This document shows positions 1 to 12,000 of a DNA stretch of 64,000 nt, piece after piece. The translations under genes and the position numbers were made by a program. The DNA comes from Blastomussa wellsi (taxonomy: Eukaryota > Cnidaria > Anthozoa > Scleractinia > Plerogyridae). Below the pieces are notes generated by a model that saw only the letters and a program-made list of their open reading frames with translations, did no database searches and was not told the origin of the DNA. Within the stretch, counting starts at the first letter, position 1, and every line of letters begins with the position of its first letter. Location: contig OX393573.1 in NCBI GenBank assembly GCA_947652115.1, positions 16,200,573-16,264,572 of the forward strand, in the 5' to 3' direction.

Positions 1-1651
1 TGTATAATCGCTGAAATTTTAAAGTGATGTGGTTCATTTGGTTGCTTTTTACCGGCTCTGCACGCTTTGTTGATTGGGGTGGCTAAACGATCTAACATTT
101 GATAGTAGGGGTTATAAAGCACGCAAGTTAAATTTGAAGCACGTGCGACGCTAAGTCTATTTTGGACTTGGAATAATTTCAAGAGACTGCTTAATTGAAA
201 ATCATCGTTCTAAAACTCGCACTATTTACCGCCGAGGTGAGAAATGTCTGACAACAACGAAACATCATGAATATGAATTCCAATAAAATGGTGAAGGTTT
301 TTGTAACGCAAGGTAACGCAAGGTTTATTTAAAAAAGGATAATTTCTACATGTAACGCAAGGTTTTATGTGACCGGTGGGCGGCCTAAAATGCTTCATGA
401 CTTCTGAAGGCATTCTGGAATTTTCAAGAGGAGAGGTCAACAGAAAAGGCCAAAATTGCATTATGAGTGGAATAAAACGTGCTGCCTCGGGTTTAAAATC
501 TGACATGCGTAAATGGTATTACTTTGGTCATGATGGCGGATCTTGGGTAATTAGCTATATTGAGTTCGTGAAGTATTACATGAAATATTTCATATTTGAA
601 CTGCGGGTGTAGATGAAAGTGAAGAATGGTCATCCCAGTGAGTTTCCAATTTAAGTAATTGGAAACAAGAAGCCTAAATAGGATCCAATTTACGCCATGC
701 AGGTCTATTCTGCTTTGAAACAACAACGTCAAGATATTCCCGATATTAGGAATTAATCGAGCCGAAACCGATTATGAAATTACAAGCATAAACGGTTCTT
801 GCAATTAGATATTTTAGAGGAGCCAACATTGAGATCGTGGTCTGTCCCCGTTGAAATCCAAATCGAATGGTGACCTTGAATTTTCGCTTTCTGTTTTCGT
901 CTTGTTGTGAGTTTTGTTTTGGAGCACGTGACAAGAAACCGACAGCCCCACGCCCATGTGGGAAGTATATAAGTTGGACAAAATTATTCTCTATGAAAGT
1001 CTGCGGGTTTTTTTTAATTAAGCAATAAACACATTCGAAAGAAGCTCTTTCTGCAACTACACACAGGTGACCAGGCCGCACCAATGGCACCGGAAGAAGC
1101 TGAATTGTCTTCTGAACCGGAAAATGCTTGCATAGTAGCGGGTAGCCATGCATCTTACTGCGTTTTCCTACAAAAATTTTCCTTTAAAACCAGCGGGCTG
1201 CGAATCAATTTTGCCACCTTCCGGTTACAATTCCCCCTTTTTCCCCATCAGGTTACAAATCCCCCTTTCCCATCGGGTTATGAAACCCCCTTTCCCTCCA
1301 TCCGTTTACCAACAACAACAACGTTTGTTGTACCCAAGAGATGCAATCAAATAAATTACAAAGGAGATTAAATATAAATGTAGTAATTAAAGGGTACCAG
1401 CACCCTGAAATAACTAAAGAGTTAAAAATGTCAGAGCGCTGGATCAAATAAATTAAATTAAATGTTAACAGCGGAAGCACAATATAGCGAATGAATATAC
1501 TAACTATCACACACACAGACATGGCACTAACATGCACGCAAACACAACATCTAAAGTTTATAAAATAATCTTGAAAAGTCAAACCCAGCTACAGAGAATA
1601 TAATGTAATATATTTTTTAAAGCTATTTACGAAGAGTATCATCAATACAGT

Positions 1652-1900
1652 GCAAGATATCAATCAATCAATCAATCAATAACTTTATTTATCCACGGGA
1701 TCCTTATCACTAAAAAGTGGTCTTCATTGTTCCTTAAGACTTAATTTAAATTTTGAAAGAGAGGCAGTTTTAATCTGTTCTTTCATTGAATTCCAAATAA
1801 CAGGGGCCCGAAATCTTATATAGTTTGTTCTAACTTTCGGCCCTTATAGAATCTGTCTTTCACATCACGTCGAACGAATTTTATCTCTAGTTTTAAGGAA
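1652..1900. repeat. Dispersed repeat, probably a LINE 3' end (copy 1)
   Basis: A (CAAT)n tract is followed by 'aactttatttatcc', then a stretch including 'gggcccgaaat' and 'tagtttgttctaact' that is shared with 47060-47130. Microsatellite-like tails of this kind are typical of non-LTR retroelement 3' ends. The element type is inferred. Confidence 0.45.
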
Positions 1901-2410
1901 ATTTGCAAGTACTGTGGCAGGCGGCAGGGTCCGACAATGCCAGTGTGCGAATTGCTGGGAAATAAACACTTATTTATTGTTTTCTTTTTATAGGACGTCC
2001 ATTTGATAATTTTGATGATTCCCACCGTTAAACATTTCAAGCTGCAATAGCGACAAATACTAGGCAAACAAAAGTACCTACATAGTTCTACATAATAAAA
2101 AATACAATAAATTATAATTGCAGTTTTGGCGATTAATGTGATTTATTATTCAACATTCGATTTGCTTATTTTAATCTTCATTACAGTATCTGAATCTTTT
2201 AAATTACTTACTAGATAATCTGACCATTTTGCGATTTTGATACAGAATGGGATGGATTGACGACACCAATTTATTGTTTTGCAAACAATAAAAATAACAT
2301 ATTTATTTCACAAGCTAGTCCGATGCAATATGAGCGACCGATCTTTAATGACGTCAATGATAGATATTTTGCAGTGCCGGGCTCGCCTTCGGCTCGTCAT
2401 CGTAAATAGC

Positions 2411-2540
2411 CTGACTCATCCCCAGTCGTCCCTTACAAGAAACCAGCAAGATGACGGGAAGGCAGAAAGGCGTCTGCCTCCTTCCCATCATTCCCCGCGC
2501 TTGCTATGTTTTCGCATAGGAGACGACTGGGACGAGTCAG
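2411..2540. mobile_element. Short inverted-repeat element (MITE-like)
   Basis: 130 bp starting CTGACTCATCCCCAGTCGTC and ending with an approximate reverse complement, GACGACTGGGACGAGTCAG. No open frame of its own. The terminal sequence is related to the element at 10481-10618. Confidence 0.65.
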
Positions 2541-3010
2541 ATAAATAGCAGCACAGATTCAGATTGATCGCTTATGTTGTATCTAGCACCAAAAGATCTT
2601 ATGTACGACTTATAATTGACTGATAACTCGGAACAAAATACGACTGCATGCCAGGACACTGAGCAGAAAAAAATTAACTTTGTACTTCGTATTAGTCTGT
2701 TTTCATGGCTGTTTAGTGGCCCTTGAAACGAGACTGGGTCATATTTGGTGATTGAGTCCTTAGCCGTCAAAGTTATTTAGTTGTCAAAGGGTGTTGGACT
2801 TATTATCAACTTTTGTAACGCTTTGAATCTACAAGATTGGCCAACACTTCCTTTCTCCTTACAATATCAAGACATTAATAAGCAGACAAGTGATGACAAT
2901 AAGAAAATCTTCAACTGTCTTGATGTATTACTTCGAAAGAAATGCATAGACACTGATCTGTAAGGAAAATTAAAAGAAAACGAAAAGAGACGCGGATTGG
3001 TTTTTTTCTT

Positions 3011-6000
3011 TCAACAAGACGTTTCTCTGACAACCAGGGTGTCCAACACCATACACAGCTCACTAAAATTTGGTCTGTCGCTAGGCAACGCCTGCCAACA
3101 TTTTGTCATCATTTCATAGCTGTAAGAAACAAATTGAAATCATGAGGTGTTATTTTACGCGTAATGTTAACTATCATTGGTTCTGAAGAACGCCTACAAA
3201 AGCTGTAACCAATAACAGCAAACATGCCGTGTCCTTCGATTCCGACCAATCAGCATCTAAACTGAAAACCAGTCAGGTCTTACGGTATTTGAATTTTATT
3301 GCAAACCCCCCTCATGCTTTCTGTAAAATGCTGTTTCCCAGTTCTTTCGCAATTGTGTTTCCGCGTTCAACATTCAAACGCTTGGTACCGGAAAAGGGAC
3401 CGGAAGCGCGTCATTTTTTGTTTATGTTTTGATTGGTTCGTTGAGTTTTTCGTTGTTTGCTATACAGTCAACTCTCTCTTAACGGACACCTCTATTAGAC
3501 GGACACCTGGTGTTGGTCCCGACCGTTTGTCAGTCAGTTTACTATAACCAAACTCTCTATAAGACGGACAACGGACACTTTGAAATCGTCAACGGACACT
3601 TGTAAGGTGCTGAATGTACATACAGTAAAAGTTAAAATTAAATCACTTGGAGGTGACAACCGAATTGTATTGTAATTGTAACAGTCATTTTCTTGCTTTC
3701 TTAGCTGCCTGAAAATTCCTGGGGTCATGTTCCGTCGACTCTCTACAAGCCAGACACCTCTCTAAGACGGACAACTGAGGCCGGTCCCGATGGTGTCCGT
3801 CTTAGAGAGAGTTGACTGTATTCAACATGATAGGCCAGCCGGAATTGCCTTTAAATATATCCTGAAAATTTTGTGCAATAATTACTGTCAGCATGTATAA
3901 ACAACTGAAGAAAGTCTTACATGACGCTTGAAGTTTTCACAGGTTTTTCCATTCTGTGTCCAGACTTAAGGCTTTGTAAAAGATCTTTTGCCTGAATCTC
4001 AGGATAAGGAACAGCGCCTAAAACGTTAACAAATAAAACTTTTCACTGTTTACACCGCCTTGACAAATAGTTTACCTCAGAATTTACCTCATAATCTATC
4101 TCCTTAAAACTGCTGAAAGAAAATCGTCGACGACTACGACGATTCAACCGAAACATTACATCGGCTAATGACGTAGCTGAACAGTGCATCTTATTCAAAC
4201 TCGTACCCAGTCACTATCGATATTTACGTGTTTTGGGGCGATAGGAGATTGGATAGGAGTGTATGTAACTCGTAATGTAGATTCTTCTCTCGCCCCTTAC
4301 ACATGAATAGCGACTGACAACAACATGGGCTTGATACAATGTTTCGCTAACATAAGCAGAAAAAATAAAACGCTGTTTCAAATTACCTCCGGTTTCTATT
4401 TCCCACAGAAGAACGCCAAAAGACCAGCTATGATGAAAAAAGAAACCACTTTTAGATAGTAAAGCCAGTACAAATGGAACTTTTCAGACGACCCTGCTCG
4501 TTCAAAGAACGTGTACGGTAATGATACATTAAACAGCATTAAGTGCAAAGGTCGCCATACTCACACGTCGCTTTCAGATGAGAAATTCATGGATTCTAAA
4601 GTTTCTGGGGCCATCCATTGTGCTGCTGTCAACTTTCCCTTTAAAGCAGAAAAAGGAACAAACTCAAGGTACAAAAGTAAACCCAAATGTATCGATGATA
4701 AAGTAAGGGAGGGAAAACGATGGCTGCCATTTGGAAAGTTTTAGAAGAACGAACTTTGGCTATTTAACAAGATCGATCTGCGACCTTCTGTTTTGCAACT
4801 GACCATCTAAATTCACAAACTTAAAAAAACTCATGTAGGAAATTATTTCATAACTCAACATCATCTGAGAATCCAGTATTACATTTACTAAAGTAATCAG
4901 TTGACAACTAGAATTTTTCGTTCATGTCAAAGTAAGTGTAAGTGTCAAAGTAACCCTAACCCTAATGTTTTAAAATTTTGTTTGAAACTTACACTTGAAA
5001 TGTCCTCATAGAACGTCCGATTATAAATGTCACGTGAGCATCCTATGTTGGTAACCTTAGCAACACTGTTTTTTCCAAGACGAACATTCCTGGCTGCGAC
5101 ATCTTTGTGAATGCACTGTTTGGAGACAAACAACGAGAAAAAGAACAATTTTTAGTTTCTTGTTTCTTTATGATTCCTTGTGTACAACACAGCTATATTG
5201 AATACCTAGCGAATAGGATATTTCAAATATTGGTAAGGGGCGCATCTAGGGGGGAGGGTACAGAGGGTGCGCACCCCCTCCTGAGATGACCGCCGGCTTT
5301 CTAATACAGCAGGTATTCTGCTTACGTCACCCATCAGTTACGTCACTTCTTAGTGGTGCACCCCTCCCCTGTTGGTCAATATAATTCTTGGTAATGTAAT
5401 GTCGTGTATGTTATGAACTCACAAAATGGTTAAACCTATAGAGCCCAGTTCGTTCATTGCAAGTGGAAAATCTTTCTTGACTAACCTTTCTCTCTTCTAT
5501 ATGCTTCATTCCTTTAGACACACCAACAGCGATCCTCAGTTTTTCCACTTTTGATAACGTGCAAACTGTTTGCGTGGAGTTTGTTTCATCATTCGACTGG
5601 TTTCGTTGAAGATAATCCAACAGGTTTCCATGTTCCCCTTCTTCAAATATGAGATACGTGGGGCCTGGATCGAGAAAACAGAGTGTCACGTGTTAAGTCA
5701 CATGCCAGACGTCTTCTCTCCCCAATTCCCTAAGGCGCCGGTGACACTTCAGAATATATCAGTGTCACACGGTTTATGCACGGGTAATATTGGAATAACC
5801 AACAGGTACCAGATCTCCCGTGCTCACCTTTAATAGTACAAGCTCCAAAGAGATTCAGTATGTTTGGATGACTTCCTAAGCAGCTTAAGATTTTAATCTC
5901 GCTTAACAAATCATTTGCACCATCTAATGATCCTGAAAATAATTATCAAACAGGTTACTTCAGCCTACGCAGTGTTACGAAATGAGTCTTGAAACTAACA

Positions 6001-9000
6001 ACAATATCATTGTCATCATCACAATAACGTTCTGAAACTGTCAAGTCAGCTGTTTTTGTCTTTAAAATGGCTCCCTCTACAATCCAACGGCGTCCCCAGG
6101 GAGCTTTCCCCTCCCACCCTGGCCTGGTAAGCAGATTGACATTCCTACCCACCCTCTGTAGCTGTAGAAATTGTCCTCTTTCCAGTCTCCAGCGCAAATG
6201 TATCCTCGAGTATCGGACAACACCGTTTACCGAAAAAAATACAGCATCAACTCACCCTTTGTTGTTTTAACAATGCAGTTTGTCATGTTCCCATTTTCGA
6301 GACAAAGTTTCCCGTGAAATGTTGCTTCGTCAGACTCGTTTCCAATCTTCTCTCCCAACGAAAGCCGTTCTTTTGAAATCTCGCACCAGTCTATCTCGTC
6401 GTTGCCCTCAGAATCTAATTTAACATGGTAAGATGAGTCAGCTCTCTGGAATGCTTGGTTTGTTTGCCCGGTTTCTGTGGACTAAGAAAACTATGTTGTG
6501 ATCTACGAATCAATTTCACTGAGCAAGCAGTGAAACGTGGCCCTGAAGGCCATGGGAATCAGACCAATATCTATGAATGTTAGAAGTAAGAATGATTCCT
6601 GGCTCCATTGTCATAAAATGCGGAAAATCGACCATGAACATGGACAAAACGTTGTGTACTGGGTCTACCGGTGGTTGTGGTATACTGCAATATACATACC
6701 ACTATCAAATATAAGAAAATTACCCCAAACACCAAAATGTCCCAGAAAGAAATAAAAAATTGCATAAAAATGCAATTTTTTTATACCAGTAATTCATATT
6801 GCAGCGTAACAATATCGTGTAGAATCCCCTTGTATACAATATATATTAGGAGATATATCTAAACTATTTGAGACAATCATCTTCATAAAGTTACCAAGAG
6901 GAGACAAGGAAAGACAAAAAAGGCCAGAAGAGGAGAGATCAGTAGAGAAGGAAGAGAAGAAGAGAAAACAAAGTGTTTACGTACGAGGCTAACGTCACTC
7001 ATATTCACAAATTCTCTTCCGAAGTTGTGCCGTCCTCTCTGCTTCCGGTAGCACCGGAAGTAGAATGCGAAGATCAAGAGCAGAAGTATGACACCACATG
7101 CCACAGGAAGACCAATTTTCAGGGCGCTACTCATACTTGATTTTCCTGCAAAAAATTATACAAGAAAGGATACAAAGAATTAAACGCAATCTACTTTAAT
7201 AGTAAAATACTGACAGTTTGTAAAATTAACTGCTAAAGATGCTATGCGTAGCCGCTACACGTAATACGTCGACACTCGACAGGAAAAGCATTTGTTGGTT
7301 AATTTAGAGGCAATTTTAAAAGTACTATATTTTATTTTACATTTTAGCGCGTAGTATCGCTGCTTACACCATGCCATAGAAAATACATTCGCTCCGACGA
7401 AGGGCTAACGCTCGAAACGTCAGCAACTGAATCTTTTTACGGTGGCCAATTGACATTATCAACCCAGTTGATAAAACCAAATTACATAGAAAATACAGCC
7501 AATCAGAATACAGGGAGGCCATTACACGGTATTTCAGCCAAGCTGCCACTTTTTCCCACCCAAATTTAGTTTTCTACGGCCCGATACACACACTCGCCAA
7601 ATCACTCGTGTGTCTACCAAGAAAATACAAGGGACTCGTGGGATATTCAACGGTATACCATTCGAAAAAGTTGAATAAAATGAAAATATTTTTACGATTC
7701 TTGCCGTATTTTTGCGAGCCTGAAGGGAGAGTCAAAACAGAAATGACGAGTAAAATGTACAGCGCGGATACTAGAAATTAAAATGTCAAATAAGAGAATA
7801 TTATCCAACGTTTCCTTTCCCCAAAACTTCGCGCGCTCTCGAAGAGGAATACGGAACCTGTTAAACAGGTTTGAAAACTGGAGTACAAATATCTTAAAAT
7901 CGCTTTATGCGTTATCTGTAATACCGCACGAAACACAGCTGATTTTTAAATTGCCGTATTGATTAATGATATCGCGCCCCATTTTCCCGCCAGAAGTACT
8001 TCCATATTGCATTTCATTTGTTACCTGTTTTTCCCGTGGAAGGTGCATTTGTAGAACTACCTGATCGGTATAAAAAAAGAATTCGAATTATTATATACTC
8101 TGTATGAGAATAATAAGAAGGTCCAGGCTGATGAAAAGACGATGAAAAGGATAGAAACAGTCTCCTGAGAAGACACTGTTTCGCGGAGGAACGCGTGTCG
8201 AGCCCAAAGGGAATAAAATATTTTGGGTCGATGAAGTGAGAAGTGACTGCCCGATGTCCCAAGCCTGGGGCTCTTGTCAAAAACACACACTTCTTAGAAA
8301 TCAGCTACACTTGCTTCTGTTGTCTTATACATAGCATCCGTTGCCACGGATTTGTGTTTTCCTCTACGGTCAAGTAAGTAAATGGAAAACTAAACCACGA
8401 CAAGTCTAGCGACTTGCTCTTAACAAGTAGTTTAAAAGGAAAACATTGTGTCAAAAATATCTATGTACAACAGTATAACACCCACTAGAAATAAAGAAAA
8501 CATTTCTGTTCTTCGACTTACTTTCTGAGTCGACGCACGGAGGTTATATTAATATATGGGTAAGAAATATCACCTTCTCTTAGATATACGTCTCAGGAAA
8601 TCAGCGTACAAATTTTAAGTTTTGATCGTTCAAATTAAGTGTCAAAAAGGACAGATTTGTTATGAAATCGAAGAACATATAAGGAAGAGCCATTCACGAT
8701 GTGAGCCCAGTTACTGACAAGAAATATTAGTAATTAATAATTTGTAATTGTTACTTACTAGAGTGATCAATCTTACAAACCACGCCGGCGTCATTATCAT
8801 GGTCCCAGTAGAGACCTGCTATTTTGGACCAAGAGCATTCCCACAGTGAGTGTTCATGTCCCTGGCAATTCAGGTCTGATATCCAAACAGGACCTTCGCC
8901 TTTCTCGAACGCCCCCACAGAGGACAATATGGTGCTTTCGGCTCCTGGGTAACCCAGCTCTTTGCACGCAACGTTTGAGGCATTGAGATTCCAGCCCTTA

Positions 9001-12000
9001 TTCCTTATTGTACCCCAGACTCCGGCAATGTAAACTTCCACACGGCCAGCATACGTCGCGTTGCCTCCGGCGAGCTTGATTTTCCTTACTATCAGACCAA
9101 GAATAAACAATGTAAAAAGTTTGTTAAGTTGCAGGAAGTTTTTCTCATATATTTACGTTTAGAGGAGGACATTTTACCTGAATTATTTGACGTACACACT
9201 ACACCAGCTTCAAGTACAGGGCCAGGAGTAAAAGTCAAGTTATGCGGGCATTCACTCAGCAAAGATTCATTTCCAAGACAATGGACATTGTCTACCCATT
9301 GGATATTCATTGCACGCGCGTTCCATTTGGCGTTAAAAGTGAAGGTTGCACCACGAACGGCAATTTCAGCACCGGAGAAACCCAGCTGCTTGCAAGCCAC
9401 GTGCGCATCTTTGAGTTCCCACGTGGATCTGTCAATCGCGCCCCATTTTCCCGCCAAAAGTACTTCCAGCCGGCCAGCGTACGTGACGTTTGAACCGTTT
9501 AGACGAATACGGAGATCTGGTAGCGAAAAGGTGAATTAATGGCATTATCGATACTGTGGTACAAGATCAAAAAAGACTACACAATGCTCAGAGAATCATT
9601 TACTTGGAGTTTACGGCTAGCCACGCCTTTGGTTTGTGCTGACAAACGGGATTTTCGGCATTGTATTTCAAGCCGAGCGTGTCTAAACGAAAGAAATCGA
9701 ATTGAAACTGCTTAAGGTATTTTAATACTCTTTCACTCGCACAACTTCGGCGAAACAATAAGAATTTGCTTCACCACATGAATTTCCTAATTATCGAAGG
9801 TATCGAAAATTGTGGATTGCACGGATTCCAATGCGTTCCTAGTCTGAGGTATGTTTATTGATGTACCTGTTTGACTTTTGTTTTGACAAACCACTCCAGC
9901 ATCATAACCAAACGAGCTTCTAAATGTCTGTCTCTCTTGAGTACAATTTGACAGAAAACGTTCGTTTCCAACGCATTGTACGTTATCGATCCAGGTGACC
10001 ACATTGCTTATTTCTGCGAACAAAAAACTGCATCTCCATAGAACTGTCAAAACATCCTGGTACCCAAGCTCCCTGCAGACCACGCGGCCATCTTCTTGAT
10101 CCCAGCGAAATATCCCAATGTCGCCCCAGATCCCAGCAAACTTCACCTCCACGCAACCAGCATAATTAACCGGGGCGTGTGATAAGCGAACTTCTAATGG
10201 ATAACCTTGAAGTAAAAAACACAAAATATTGGAAAGCCTGCATCAATATCTTCTTTATGTTTAATTATTTCATCTACGCACTTGGCGAGAAACTAACGTG
10301 CAGTAGAGATACGTGCAGACCGTCATTATCTACGTCGGGGATTACATATCTTGCAAAGATTAGCCTAATTTTTTTCAAGGTTGGCAATTACAATCCTTCT
10401 CAATCCTCCTCATTCGAAGCCATCCTTGTTTCTTATCAGTTTATTTTCTCCTCTTTGGGTTTCTCTGCTTTGGAAAAACACCTGCCTCGTCACCAGGCGC
10501 CGGTCGGTCAAGGCGGTATGACGGGAAAAATCGGGGAGCGCGGGGGTTGATGGTTAGGTTGCCAAAACGCAAAGCGCACCGAGTATGACCAAGGAGCGAC
10601 GCCTGGGGACGAGGCAGGAAAAACACTATTTCAAGTTTCCCTTTGATTTGAAGGTAGTCTATCTTAGTGTATCTTGTGTTGCAAATTTCATCATCACCTT
10701 AACATGTGATCGGTTTTTCTATTCTTATTTTTTAAAGCTACCTATTAATATAGGGCTTATGTGCGTTTTTCTCAACAAAATGAAAATGGTATAAGTACGT
10801 AATACAATGCCAAAACATTGTGTATTTTAAATTTGTGCGTGTCTTATTGCTGATAAGAAGTTACCAAAGATGGCTTCCTTCATTGTGACTAAGCCCCTGT
10901 ATAAATTAAAACTTCAGAAGGAGCATCGACGTCCATTTCAGTGATATGGGAGTCTCTCGAGGCCCTGTTATGGCTCTGAGGGTTATAACTTAGGCGTACG
11001 GGCACCTTCGGACTTTGGAGGTCTGTAACCTCCATGCCCGAAAAAAAATTACACCCGTGCATTAAACCCGTATTCAACCGCCCAAAAATTGCTACTGCTT
11101 TTGCCCGAATCCTGAGCGTTTTGCCCGAAAACGGTCAAAAAAAAAAACGGGGGGGGAGGGGGCTGCAGTCCTACGACCCCCCCCCCCCGGCTCGTACGCC
11201 TATGGATAAAAATAACTTGAAGATGAATCATTTCAATCTGCCACACTGCACAAGATGCTAATCGCTTTATCGTGAACTTACTGGTTGAAAAGTTGGGATC
11301 TGCACAAACAACGCTTGCGAAGTCAAGCCGTTCGTCGCATAACTTTTCACCCCAGTTCTTGAACTCGCATTCAGCCAGACTGCTTTCACTCCCAGTACAT
11401 TTGACACCAGTCAACCATAACGAACCATTTCCAGGGCCGAAAGCATTACAACATGGGGTGGCAATGGCTCTTGGGTAGCCAAGCTGTCTACATATCACGT
11501 GTCCTACATCGATATTCAAGCCGTCATCACAAACGGAGCCCCAGGTTCCATTGACATTCACTGCCACTCGGCCAGCATATAGTCCTGGGCCATCAGTTAA
11601 ATTCACGCTAATGTTCAGGGCTGAAAAAATGAAACAAGAACACCAAGAAAACAAATATACGCTGTTAATTTGTGTTTCCTGTCATGAAAACTGTTTTGAG
11701 ACTTTGCAGTGACGAAAACACGAAAAAGAAACATGGGATGGTTTTTGCATGATACCGGGACGACTTTCATACCGGAGCGTGTTTCACTCCGTTTCTCTCT
11801 CGTGGCTTAGCTCTGTATTCTACTTGAGCGAGATTTTCAGTCCGGTACGAAAATTCATTCCGGGGTCATGTAAACGCGGTATGACTGTTCGTTTAACCGT
11901 GTTAATATAAGAAATAGAAAACATGTACCCTGTTTCTATCGAGTTATAGAAACACGAGTGGAAGTTTGGGAGAATGAGAAATGCTGTGGGAACACGAGCC

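Larger units (their letters stand above)
1..3010. other. Intergenic region downstream of the SRCR receptor
   Basis: No convincing exon seen. It holds a degenerate tandem tract of 'ggttacaa..ccccc' type at about 1220-1290, a (CAAT)n run followed by 'aactttattt' at 1655-1690 that resembles a LINE 3' tail, and the MITE at 2411-2540. Short frames here have no domain or splice support. The segment at 1765-1850 is related to 47060-47130, so it belongs to a dispersed repeat. Confidence 0.5.

Noticed and set aside
1084..1371. 95-codon plus-strand frame
   Set aside because: It runs through a degenerate tandem tract and has no domain or splice support.
4953..4966. Telomere-like 'aaccctaaccctaa'
   Set aside because: Only two to three units, inside an intron. 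Too short to call an interstitial telomere.
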